DNA of 64,000 bases from Calliopsis andreniformis (GCF_051401765.1 NW_027480423.1:434001-498000), one strand, 5' to 3'; positions 53,105 to 64,000 are shown, numbered from the stretch's first letter. Notes: generated by a model not told the origin, from the sequence alone. Program-made: numbers and translations.

Positions 53105-54550
53105 ATGGTTAGGGCCTAAGAAGTGAACGCCAGAAGCATAAAATACAATATAAATACAACAGTTTTTCCATCGTATAAAAGGAATAATTGCTACCAGTGT
53201 AAAAGTTATGGTCATTTCTACGTTCCGGGCAGCCTAGACTTCACTCTAGGGCGGTGCTCAACCATATCGAATAGCTACGGCCTTAGAAGCCTACGCCTGA
53301 AGCATAAAATACAATAAAAATACAACGGTCTTTTCATCGTATAACAGGAATAATTGCAACAAGCGTGAAAGTAATGATCATTTCGGCGTTTCGGGCATCC
53401 TAGACTTAACTCTGAGGCATTGCTCCACCAGATCGAATAGTTAGGGCCTAAGAAGTCAACGCCAGAAGCATAAAACACCATATAAATAAAACAGTTTTTC
53501 CATTGTATAAAACGAATAATTGCCACCAGTGTAAAAGTTATGGTCATTTCTACGTTCCGGGCAACCTAGGCTACACCCTAGGGCGTTGTTCCACCAGATT
53601 GAATAGTTAGGGCCTAAGAAGTGAACGCCAGAAGCATAAAATACAATATAAATACAACAGTTTTTCTATCGTATAAAACGAATAATTGCAACCAGTGTGA
53701 AAGTTATGGTCATTTCTACATTCCGAGCAACCTAGGCTTCACTCTAGGGCGTTGCTCCAACAGATTGAATAGTTAGGGCCTTAGAAGACAACACCCGAAG
53801 CATAAAATGCAATAAAAATACAACAGTTTTTCCATCGTATAAAAGGAATAATTGCAAACAGTGAGAAAGTAATGGTCATTTCTACGTTCCGCGCAACCTA
53901 GGCTTCACTCTAGGGCGTTGCTCCACCAGATCAAACAGTTAGGGCCTAAGAAGTGAACGCCAGAAGCATAAAATACAACATAAATACAACAGCTTTTCCA
54001 TCGTATAAAACGAATAATTGCTACCAGTGTAAAAGTTATGGTCATTTCTACGTTCCGGGCAGCCTAGGCTTCACTCTAGGGCGGTGCTCCACCATATCGA
54101 ATAGCTACGGCCTTAGAAGCCTACGCCTGAAGCATAAAATACAATAAAAATACAACGGTCTTTTCATCGTATAACAGGAATAATTGCAACAAGCGTGAAA
54201 GTAATGATCATTGCGGCGTTTCGGGCATCCTAGACTTAACTCTGAGGCATTGCTCCACCAGATCGAATAGTTAGTGCCTAAGAAGACAACGCCGGAAGCA
54301 TAAAATACCATATAAATACAACAGTTTTGCCATTGTATAAAACGAATAATTGCTACCAGTGTAAAAGTTATGGTCATTTCTACGTTCCGGGCAACCTAGG
54401 CTACACCCTAGGGCGTTGTTCCACCAGATTGAATAGTTAGGGCCTAAGAAGTGAACGCCAGAAGCATAAAATACAATATAAATACAACAGTTTTTCCATC
54501 GTATAAAACGAATAATTGCAACCAGTGTGAAAGTTACGGTCATTTCTACT
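53105..54550 (+). repeat. Five-unit tandem duplication (offset exactly 830)
   Basis: 53105-53720 matches 53935-54550. Both halves contain the divergent unit class (53271-53436 and 54101-54266). Differences include GCCAGAAGCATAAAACACC against GCCGGAAGCATAAAATACC. Confidence 0.85.
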
Positions 54551-55062
54551 TTCCGGGCAACCTAGTCTTCACCCTAGGGCGTTGTTCCACCAGATGGAAT
54601 AGTTAGGGCCTAAGAAGTCAACGCCAGAAGCATAAAATACGATATAAATACAACAGCTTTTCCATCGTACGAAACAAATAATTGCAACCAGTTTGATAGT
54701 GATGGTCACTTCTACGTACCGGGCAACCTAGGCTTCACTCTAGGGCGTTGCTCCACCAGATCGAATAGTTAGGGCCTTAGAAGTCAACGCCCGAAGCATA
54801 AAATACAAAATAAATAAAACAGTTTTTCCACGTTATAAAACGAAAAATTGCAAACAGTGTGAAAGTAATGGTCATTTCTACGTTCCGGGCAACCTAGGCT
54901 TCACTGTATGGCGTTCTTCCACCACATCGAATAGCTACGGCCTCAGAAGCCAACGCCAGAAGCATAAATACAATATAAATATAACAGCTTTTCCATCGTA
55001 TAAGACGAATAATAGCAACCAGTGTGAAAGTTATGGTCATTTCTACGTTCCGGGCAACCTAG
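54551..55062 (+). repeat. Satellite units between two local amplifications
   Basis: Three ordinary units, including a 165-base one near 54965 (CATAAATACAATATAAATAT). Nothing else is visible. Confidence 0.65.
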
Positions 55063-55892
55063 GCTTCACTCTAGGGCGTTGCTCCACCAGATCAAACAGT
55101 TAGGGCCTCAGAAGTCAACGCCCGAAGCATAAAATACAAAATAAATAGAACGGTTTTTCCATTGTATAAAACGAATAATTGCTACCACTGTAAAAGTTAT
55201 GGTCATTTCTACGTTCCGGGCAACCTAGGCTTCACTGTATGGCGTTCTTCCACGACATCGAATAGCTACGGCCTCAGAAGTCAACGCCTGAAGTATAAAA
55301 TACAATAAAAATACAACAGTCTTTCCATCCTATAACAGGAATAATTGCAACCCGTGTGAAAGTGATGGTCATTTCTACGTTCCAGGCAACCTAGGCTTCA
55401 CTCTAGGGCGTTGTTCCACAAAATCGAATAGTTAGGGCCTATGAAGTCAACGCCAGAAGCATAAAATACCATATAAATATAACAGTTTTTCCATCGTATA
55501 AAACGAATAATAGCAACCAGTGTGAAAGTTATGGTCATTTCTACGTTCCGGGCAACCTAGGCTTCACTCTAGGGCGTTGCTCCACCAGATCAAACAGTTA
55601 GGGCCTCAGAAGTCAACGCCCGAAGCATAAAATACAAAATAAATAGAACGGTTTTTCCATTGTATAAAACGAATAATTGCTACCACTGTAAAAGTTATGG
55701 TCATTTCTACGTTCCGGGCAACCTAGGCTTCACTCTAGGGCGTTGCTCCACCAGATCAAACAGTTAGGGCCTCAGAAGTCAACGCCCGAAGCATAAAATA
55801 CAAAATAAATAGAACGGTTTTTCCATTGTATAAAACGAATAATTGCTACCACTGTAAAAGTTATGGTCATTTCTACGTTCCGGGCAACCTAG
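55063..55892 (+). repeat. Three identical monomers: 55063-55228, 55561-55726, 55727-55892
   Basis: The three 166-base units are identical as read, and two are adjacent. All carry the private variant TACCACTGTAAAAG, which I did not see elsewhere. The spacings are exactly 498 and 166. The following segment is also repeated at 664 bases (55229-55412 and 55893-56076) with one visible change (AACGCC to AATGCC). This is the most recent-looking amplification in the window. Confidence 0.9.
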
Positions 55893-56305
55893 GCTTCACT
55901 GTATGGCGTTCTTCCACGACATCGAATAGCTACGGCCTCAGAAGTCAATGCCTGAAGTATAAAATACAATAAAAATACAACAGTCTTTCCATCCTATAAC
56001 AGGAATAATTGCAACCCGTGTGAAAGTGATGGTCATTTCTACGTTCCAGGCAACCTAGGCTTCACTCTAGGGCTTTGCTCCACCAGATCGAATAGCTAGG
56101 GACTTAGAATTCAACGCCATAAGAATAAAATACAATATAAGTACAACAGTTTTTCCATCGTATAAAATGAATAATTGCAACCAGTGTGAAAGTTATGGTC
56201 ATTTCTACATTTCGAGCAACCTAGGCTGCACTCTAGGGCGTTGCTCCACCTGATCGAATAGTTAGGGCCTTAGAAGTCCACGCCCGAAGCATTAAATACA
56301 AAATA

Positions 56306-57180
56306 AATAGAACGGTGTTTCCATTGTATAAAACGAATAATTGCTACCAGTGTAAAAGTTATGCTCATTTCTACGTTCCGGGCAACCTAGGCTTCACCCT
56401 AGGGCGCTGTACCACCAGATGGAATAGTTAGGGTCTAAGAAGTCAACGCCAGAAGCATAAAAAACGAAATAAATACAACAGCTTTTCCATCGCATAAAAC
56501 GAATAATTGCAACCAGTGTGGAAGTTATGGTCATTTCTACGTTCCGGGCAACCTAGGCTTCACTCTAGGGCGGTGCTCCACCAAATCGAATAGCTGGGGT
56601 CTTAGAAGTCAACGCCAGAAGCATAAAATACAATAAAGATGCAAAAGTTTTTCCATCGTATAACAGGAATAACTGCAAACAGAATGAAAGTACTGGTCAT
56701 TTCTACGTTCCGGGTAACCTAGGTTTCACTCTAGGGCGTTGCTCCACCAGATCGAATAGCTAGGGACTTAGAATTCAACGCCATAAGAATAAAATACAAT
56801 ATAAGTACAACAGTTTTTCCATCGTATAAAATGAATAATTGCAACCAGTGTGAAAGTTATGGTCATTTCTACATTTCGAGCAACCTAGGCTTCACTCTAG
56901 GGCGTTGCTCCACCTGATCGAATAGTTAGGGCCTTAGAAGTCAACGCCCGAAGCTTAATATACAGAATAAATAGAACGGTTTTTCCATTGTATAAAACGA
57001 ATAATTGCTGCCAGTGTAAAAGTTATGGTCATTTCTATGTTCCGGGCAACCTAGGCTTCACCCTAGGGCGTTGCACCACCAGATCGAATAGTTAGGGCCT
57101 AAGAAGTGAACGCCAGAAGCATAAAATACAATATAAATACAACAGTTTTTCCATCGTATAAAACGAATAATTGCAACCAG
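56306..57180 (+). repeat. Copy of 49171-50044
   Basis: See the first copy. It is followed directly by the 57176-58699 segment, so two blocks from different places (49-50 kb and 37.6-39.1 kb) are joined here at about 57178. Confidence 0.8.
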
Positions 57181-58699
57181 TTTGATAGTGATGGTCACTT
57201 CTACGTACCGGGCAACCTAGGCATCACCCTAGGCCGTTGTACCACCAGATCGAATAGTTAGGGCCTAAGAAGTGAACGCCAGAAGCATAAAATACAATAT
57301 AAATACAACAGTTTTTCCATCATATAAAACGAATGATAGCAACCAGTGTGAAGGTTATGGTCATTTCTACGTTCCGGGCAACCTAGGCTCCACTCTACGG
57401 CGATGCTCCACCAGATCAAACAGTTAGGGCCTTAGAAGTCAACGCCCGAAGCATAATATACAAAATAAATAGAACGGTTTTTCCATTGTGTAAAACGAAT
57501 AATTGCTGCCAGTGTAAAAGCTATGGTCATTTCTACGTTCCGGGCAACCTAGGCTTCACCCAAGGCGTTGTTCCCCCATATGGAATAGTTAGGGCCTAAG
57601 AAGTCAACGCCAGAAGCATAAAATACGATATAAATACAACAGCTTTTCCATCGTATAAAACAAATAATCGCAACCAGTGTAAAAGTTATGGTCATTTCTA
57701 CGTTCCGGGCACCCTGGGCTTCACTGTATGGCGTTCTTCCACCACATCGGATAGCTACGGCCTCAGAAGTCAACGCCTGAAGTATAAAATACAATAAAAA
57801 TACAACTGTCTTTCCATCCTATAACAGGAATAATTGCAACCCGTGTGAAAGTGATGGTCATTTCTACGTTCCAGGCAACCTACGCTTCACTCTAGGGCGT
57901 TGCTCCACCAGATCAAACAGTTAGGGCCTTAGAACTCAACGCCCGAAGCATTAAATACAAAATAAATAGAACAGTTTTTCCATTGTATAAAACGAATAAT
58001 TGCTACCTGTGTAAAAGTTATGGTCATTTCTACGTTCCGGGCAACCTAGGTTTCACCCTAGGCCGTTGTTCCACCAGATCGAATGGTTAGGGCCTAAGAA
58101 GTGAACGCCAGAAGCATAAAATACAATATAAATACAACAGTTTTTCCATCGTATAAAACGAATAATTGCTACCAGTGTGAAAGTTATGGTCATTTCTACT
58201 TTCCGGGCAACCTAGGCTTCACCCTAAGGCGTTGTTCCACCAGATGGAACAGTTAGGGCCTAAGAAGTCAACGCCAGAAGCATAAAATACGATATAAATA
58301 CAACAGCTTTACCATCGTATAAAACAAATAATTGCAACCAGTTTGATAGTGATGGTTATTTCTACGTACCGGGCAACCTAGGCTTCACTCTAGGGCGTTG
58401 CTCCACCAGATCGAATAGTTACGGCCTATGAAGTCAACGCCAGAAGCACAAAATACGATAAAGATGCAACAGTTTTTCCATCGTATAAAACGAATAATTG
58501 CAACCAGTTTGAAAGTTATTGTCATTTCTACATTCCGAGCAACCTAGGCTTCACTCGAGGGCGTTGTTCCACCAGCTGGTATAGTTAGGGCCTAAGAAGT
58601 CAACGCCAGAAGCATAAAATACGATACAAATACAACAGCTTTTCCATCGTATAAAACAAATAATTGCAACCAGTTTGATAGTGATGGTCATTTCTACGT
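57176..58699 (+). repeat. Copy of 37597-39120
   Basis: Partner at offset 19579. Small differences include GGGCACCCTGGGC near 57707 against GGGCAACCTGGGC and AACGCCTGAAG against AACGTCTGGAG. Confidence 0.85.
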
Positions 58700-59113
58700 T
58701 CCCGGCAACCTAGGCTTCACTCTACGGCGTTGCTCCACCAGATCAAACAGTTAGGGTCTTAGAGGTCAACGCCCGAAGCATAAAATATAAAATAAATAGA
58801 ACGGTGTTTCCATTGTATAAAACGAATAATTGCTACGAGTGTAAAAGTTATGCTCATTTCTACGTTCCGGGCAACCTAGGCTTCACCCTAGGGCGTTGTA
58901 CCACCAGATGGAATAGTCAGGGCCTAAGAAGTCAACGCCAGAAGCATAAAAAACGAAATAAATACAACAGCTTTTCCATCGCATAAAACGAATAATTGCA
59001 ACCAGTGTGGAAGTTATGGTCATTTCTACGTTCCTGGCAACCTAGGCTTCACTCTAGGGCGGTGGTCCACCAAATCGAATAGCTGGGGTCTTAGAAGTCA
59101 ACGCCAGAAGCTT
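58268..59113 (+). repeat. 29-unit-spaced block, partial copy
   Basis: Matches 44995-45840 (offset 13273) and 40183-41028 (offset 18085). It breaks at about 59110, where the AGAAGCTTAAATACAG unit type follows. Confidence 0.82.
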
Positions 59114-60219
59114 AAATACAGTATAAATATAACAGTTTTTCCATCGTATAAAACGAATAATTGCTACCAGTCTAAAAGGTATGGTCATTTCTACGTTCCG
59201 GGAAACCTAGGCTTCACGCTAGGCCGTAGTTCCACCAGATCGAATAGTTAGGGCCTAAGAAGTGAATGCCAGAAGCATAAAATACAATATAAATACAACA
59301 GTTTTTCCATCATATAAAACGAATGATAGCAAGCAGTGTGAAAGTTAAGGTCATTTCTACACTCCGGGCAACCTAGGCAGCACTGTATGGCGTTCTTCCA
59401 CCACATCGAATAGCTACGGCCTCAGAAGTCAACGCCCGAAGAATAAAATTCAATAAAAATACGACAGTCTTTCCATCCTATAACAGGAATGATTGCAACC
59501 CGTGTGAAAGTGATGGTCATTTCTACGTTCCAGGCAACCTAGGCTTCACTCTAGGGCGTTGGTCCACCAGATCAAACAGTTAGAGCCTTAGAAGTCAACG
59601 ACCGAAGCATTAAATACAAAATAAATAGAACTGTTTTTCCATTGCATAAAACGAATAATTGCTACCAGTCTAAAAGATATGGTCATTTCTACGTTCCGAG
59701 CTACCTAGGCTTCACTCTAGGGCGTTGCTCCACTAGATCGAATACCTAGGGCCTTAGAAGTCAACGCCAGAAGCATAAAATACGATATAAATACAACAGC
59801 TTTTCCATCGTATAAAAGGAATAATTGCAAACAGTGTGAAAGTAATGGTCATTTCTACGTTCCGGGCAACCTAGGCTTCACTCTAGGGCGTTGCTCCCCC
59901 AGATCAAACAGTTAGGGCCTTAGTAGTCAACGACCGAAGCATTAAATACAAAATAAATAGAACTGTTTTTCCATTGTATAAAACGAATAATTGCTACCAG
60001 TCTAAAAGGTATGGTCATTTCTACGTTCCGGGCAACCTAGGCTTCACTATATGGCGTTCTTCCAACAGATCGAATAGTTAGGGCGTAAGAAGTCAACGCC
60101 AGAAGCTTAAATACAATATAAATAGAACAGTTTTTCCACCATATAAAACGAATGATAGCAACCAGTGTGAAAGTTATGGTCATTTCTACATTCCGGGCAA
60201 CCTAGTCTGCACTGTATGG
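59114..60219 (+). repeat. Satellite units related to 42.4-43.0 and 47.2-47.4 kb
   Basis: About seven units. 59160-59770 follows 42403-43013 (offset 16757), with GGCCGTAGTTCC and ACACTCCGGGC markers. The remainder resembles 47.2-47.4 kb more loosely. Confidence 0.7.
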
Positions 60220-61316
60220 CGTTCTTCCACCACATCGAATAGCTACGGCCTCAGAAGTCAACGCCCGAAGTATAAAATTCAATATAAATACGACAGTCTT
60301 TCCATCCTATAACAGGAATAATTGCAACCCGTGTGAAAGTGAAGGTCATTTCTACGTTCCAGGCAACCTAGGCTTCACTCTAGGGCGTTGCTCCACCAGA
60401 TCAAACAGTTAGGGCCTTAGAAGTCAACGACCGAAGCATTAAATACAAAATAAATAGAACTGTTTTTCCATTGTATAAAACGAATAATTGCTACCAGTCT
60501 AAAAGGTATGGTCATTTCGACGTTCCGGGCAACCTAGGCTTCACTCTATGGCGTTCTTCCAACAGATCGAATAGTTAGGGCCTAAGAAGTCAACGCCAGA
60601 AGCTTAAATACAATATAAATAGAACAGTTTTTCTATCGTATAAAACGAATAATAGCAACCAGTGTGAAAGCTATGGTCATTTCTACGTTCCGGGCAACCT
60701 AGGCTTCACTCTACGGCGATGCTCCACCAGATCAAACAGTTAGGGCTTTAGAAGTCAACGCCCGAAGCATAAAATATAAAATAAATAGAACGGTTTTTCC
60801 ATTGTATAAAACGAATAATTGCTGCCAGTGTAAAAGTTATGGTCATTTCTACGTTCCGGGCAACCTAGGCTGCACTCTAGGGCGTTGCTCCACCAGATCG
60901 AATAGTTAGGGCCTTAGAAGTCAACGCCCGAAGCATAAAATACAAAATAAATAAAACAGTTTTTCCATCGTATAAAACGAAAAATTGCAAACAGTGTGAA
61001 AGATATGGACATTTCTACGATCCGGTCTACCTAGGCTTCAGTCTATGGCGTGCTTCCACCACATCGAATAGCAACGGCCTCAGAAGTCAACGCCAGAAGC
61101 TTAAATACAATATAACTATAACAGCTCTTCCATCGTAAAAAACGAATAATAGCAACCAGTGTGAAAGCTATGGTCATTTCTACGTTCCGGGCAACCTAGG
61201 CTTCACTCTACGGCGATGCTCCACCAGATCAAACAGTTAGGGCCTTCGAAGTCAACGCCCGAAGCTTAAAATAAAAAATAAATAGAACGGTTTTTCCATT
61301 GTATAAAACGAATAAT
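60220..61316 (+). repeat. Copy of 47447-48543
   Basis: Partner at offset 12773. Private changes include CATTTCGACGTTCC near 60516 and AACAGCTCTTCC near 61120. Confidence 0.82.
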
Positions 61317-63591
61317 TGCTACGAGTGTAAAAGTTATGCTCATTTCTACGTTCCGGGCAACCTAGGCTTCACCCTAGGGCGTTGTACCACCAGATGGAAT
61401 AGTCAGGGCCTAAGAAGTCAACGCCAGAAGCATAAAAAACGAAATAAATACAACAGCTTTTCCATCGCATAAAACGAATAATTGCAACCAGTGTGGAAGT
61501 TATGGTCATTTCTACGTTCCTGGCAACCTAGGCTTCACTCTAGGGCGGTGGTCCACCAAATCGAATAGCTGGGGTCTTAGAAGTCAACGCCAGAAGCATA
61601 AAATACAATAAAGATGCAAAAGTTTTTCCATCGTATAACAGGAATAACTGCAAACAGAATGAAAGTACTGGTCATTTCTACGTTCCGGGTAACCTAGGTT
61701 TCACTCTAGGGCGTTGCTCCACCAGATCGAATAGCTAGGGACTTAGAATTCAACGCCATAAGAATAAAATACAATATAAGTACAACAGTTTTTCCATCGT
61801 ATAAAATGAATAATTGCAACCAGTGTGAAAGTTATGGTCATTTTTACATTTCGAGCAACCTAGGCTTCACTCTAGGGCGTTGCTCCACCTGATCGAATAG
61901 TTAGGGCCTTAGGAGTCCACGCCCGAAGCATTAAATACAAAATAAATAGAACAGTTTTTCCATTGTATAAAACGAATAATTGCTACCAGTTTGAAAGTTA
62001 TAGCCATTTCTACGTTCCGCGCAACCTGGGCTTTACACTAGGGCGTTGTTCCACCAGGTGGAATAGTTAGGGCCTAAGAAGTCAACGCCAGAAGCATAAA
62101 ATACAAAATAAATAAAACAGTTTTTCCATCGTATAAAACGAAAAATTGCAACCAGTGTGGAAGTTATGGTCATTTCTACGTTCCGGGCAACCTAGGCTTC
62201 ACTCTAGGGCGGTGCTCCACCAAATCGAATAGCTGGGGTCTTAGAAGTCAACGCCAGAAGCATAAAATACAATAAAGGTGCAAAAGTTTTTCCATCGTAT
62301 AACAGGAATAACTGCAAACAGAATGAAAGTACTGGTCATTTCTACGTTCCGGGCAACCTAGGCTGCACTCTAGGGCGTTGTTCCACTAGATCCAATAGTT
62401 AGGGCCTTAGAAGTCAACGCCCGAAGCATAAAATACAAAATAAATAAAACAGTTTTTCCATCGTATGAAACGAAAAATTGCAAACAGTGTGAAAGATATG
62501 GACCTTTCTACGATCCGGGCTATCTAGGCTACACTTTATGGCGTTCTTCCACCACATCGAATAGCAACGGCCTCAGAAGTCAACGCCAGAAGCTTAAATA
62601 CAGTATAAATATAACAGTTTTTCCATCGTATAAAACGAATAATAGCAAACAGTGTGAAAGTAGTGGACATTTCTACGTTCCGAGCTATCTAGGCTTCACT
62701 CTAGGGCGTTGCTCCACTAGATCGAATACCTAGGGCCTTAGAAGTCAACGCCAGAAGCATAAGATACGATATAAATACAACAGCTTTTCCATCGTATAAA
62801 AGTAATAATTGCAAACAGTGTGAAAGTAATGGTCATTTCTACGTTCTGGGCAACCTAGGCTTCACTCTAGGGCGTTGCTCCCCCAGATCAAACAGTTAGG
62901 GCCTTAGTAGTCAACGACCGAAGCATTAAATACAAAATAAATAGAACAGTTTTTCCATTGTATAAAACGAATAATTGCTACCAGTCTAAAAGGTATGGTC
63001 ATTTCTACGTTCCGGGCAACCTAGGCTTCACGCTAGGCCGTAGTTCCACCAGATCGAATAGTTAGGGCCTAAGAAGTGAATGCCAGAAGCATAAAATACA
63101 ATATAAATACAACAGTTTTTCCATCATATAAAACGAATGATAGCAAGCAGTGTGAAAGTTAAGGTCATTTCTACACTCCGGGCAACCTAGGCAGCACTGT
63201 ATGGCGTTCCTCCACCACATCGAATAGCTACGGCCTCAGAAGTCAACGCCCGAAGTATAAAATTCAATAAAAATACGACAGTCTTTCCATCCTATAACAG
63301 GAATGATTGCAACCCGTGTGAAAGTGATGGTCATTTCTACGTTCCAGGCAACCTAGGCTTCACTCTAGGGCGTTGGTCCACCAGATCAAACAGTTAGGGC
63401 CTTAGAAGTCAACGACCGAAGCATTAAATACAAAATAAATAGAACTGTTTTTCCATTGCATAAAACGAATAATTGCTACCAGTCTAAAAGATATGGTCAT
63501 TTCTACGTTCCGAGCTACCTAGGCTTCACTCTAGGGCGTTGCTCCACTAGATCGAATACCTAGGGCCTTAGAAGTCAACGCCAGAAGCATA
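61310..63591 (+). repeat. 29-unit-spaced block, copy 3
   Basis: About 2.28 kb matches 40739-43020 at a constant offset of 20571 (124 units minus 13), and 45551-47742 at 15759. Its right end follows the 40-43 kb copy rather than the 45-47 kb copy (GAGCTACCTAGG and ATACCTAGGGCC near 63510-63562). Confidence 0.85.
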
Positions 63592-64000
63592 AAATACGAT
63601 ATAAATACAACAGCTTTTCCATCGTATAAAACGAATAATTGCAACCAGTATGAAACTTATGATCATTTCTACGTACCGGGCAACCTAGGCTTCACTCTAG
63701 GGCGTTGCTCTACCAGATCGAATAGTTAGGGCCTTAGAAGTCAACGCCCGAAGCATAAAATACAAAATAAATAGAACAGTTTTTCCATCCTATAAAACGA
63801 ATAACTGCTACCAGTGTGAAAGTTATGGTCATTTCTACTCTCCGGGCAACCTAGGCTTCACCCTAGGGCGTTGTTCCACCAGCTGGTATAGTTAGGGCCT
63901 AAGAAGTCAACGCCAGAAGCATAAAATACGATACAAATACAACAGCTTTTCCATCGTATAAAACAAATAATTGCAACCAGTTTGATAGTGATGGTCATTT
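63592..64000 (+). repeat. Start of a further copy of the 50.0 kb segment, cut by the window end
   Basis: 63615-64000 matches 50011-50396 (offset 13604), including CTACTCTCCGGGC and CCAGCTGGTATAG. The array continues past the window. Confidence 0.8.

Larger units (their letters stand above)
1..64000 (+). repeat. Satellite DNA array, about 166-bp monomer, spanning the entire window
   Basis: The landmark ATAGTTAGGG (or a one- to three-base variant) recurs every 166 bases from 11 to 63888. The total span equals 385 units of 166 minus 33 bases, the deficit coming from scattered 1-2 base deletions. Every unit has the same order of blocks: GTTAGGGCC, an A-rich stretch with GAAGCATAAAATAC, a T tract followed by CCATCGTATAAAACGAAT, then GTGTGAAAGTTATGGTCATT, TTCCGGGCAACCTAGG and GGCGTTGCTCCACCAGAT. 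No unit is inverted and nothing is inserted. Such length and head-to-tail order are typical of centromeric or pericentromeric satellites in plants and animals. The genomic location is inference, since no flanking DNA is visible. The array runs off both ends of the window. Confidence 0.98.

Noticed and set aside
1..64000. CRISPR array, tRNA, rRNA or 5S gene cluster
   Set aside because: The whole period is conserved, so there are no unique spacers; I see no tRNA or 5S internal promoter boxes or cloverleaf. The unit length and divergence pattern are those of satellite DNA.
1..64000. Hidden transposable element or retroelement insertion
   Set aside because: Each 166-base interval could be followed through the window with only small indels and whole-unit changes, leaving no room for an insertion or target-site duplication.

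Overview
The whole 64 kb window is one uninterrupted array of tandem satellite DNA. The unit is about 166 bp. Landmark copies start at positions 11, 177, 343 and 509, exactly 166 apart. The last landmark is at 63888, which fits 385 units with a net loss of about 33 bases. All units lie head-to-tail in one orientation. I found no gene, RNA gene, transposon, CRISPR array or unique sequence. The open reading frames present are read-through of the repeat. One hand-counted unit (11-176) has 69 G+C of 166, about 42%. This is the kind of DNA found in a eukaryotic centromere or pericentromeric heterochromatin. A plant is my best guess, from the nucleosome-sized unit and the patchy higher-order structure. 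From memory, satellites of about 166 bp have been reported in Prunus and Medicago, but I cannot match the sequence and do not assign a species. | Layout. Units differ from each other at scattered diagnostic bases, and blocks of distinct units are themselves repeated, giving a mosaic of higher-order repeats. Zone 1 (1-17.4 kb) has a three-copy block spaced 3651 bp (22 units), a 9-unit nested duplication (5.7-8.4 kb), a 26-unit-spaced copy (5.25-7.2 and 9.57-11.5 kb) and a 67-unit-spaced copy (1.9-3.2 and 13.0-14.35 kb). Zone 2 (17.4-25 kb) has a nearly perfect tandem duplication of 3318 bp (20 units). An earlier copy of part of it carries two extra units, so a 332-bp deletion junction can be read. 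Zone 3 (25-37 kb) again shows 22- and 20-unit spacings (3649, 3650, 3651 and 3318 bp), plus segments copied from zone 2 and within itself. Zone 4 (37-64 kb) changes rhythm. Spacings are 19 units (3153 bp), 29 units (4812 bp) and 8 units (1327 bp), and there are very local 5-, 3- and 1-unit amplifications at 51-56 kb. It also has long-range copies 12.8 to 20.6 kb apart. | How it works together. There is no gene network here. The sequence records repeated unequal exchange, or replication-based copying and conversion, which homogenises blocks locally and reuses segments over tens of kilobases. Features repeated in many units that could matter to chromatin are a short perfect dyad around two CCTAGG motifs, A/T tracts, several CpG sites whose decay explains much of the variation, and a 7-of-9 match to the CENP-B box core on the minus strand. 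Block boundaries were read by eye and are good to about 10-30 bases unless stated otherwise.
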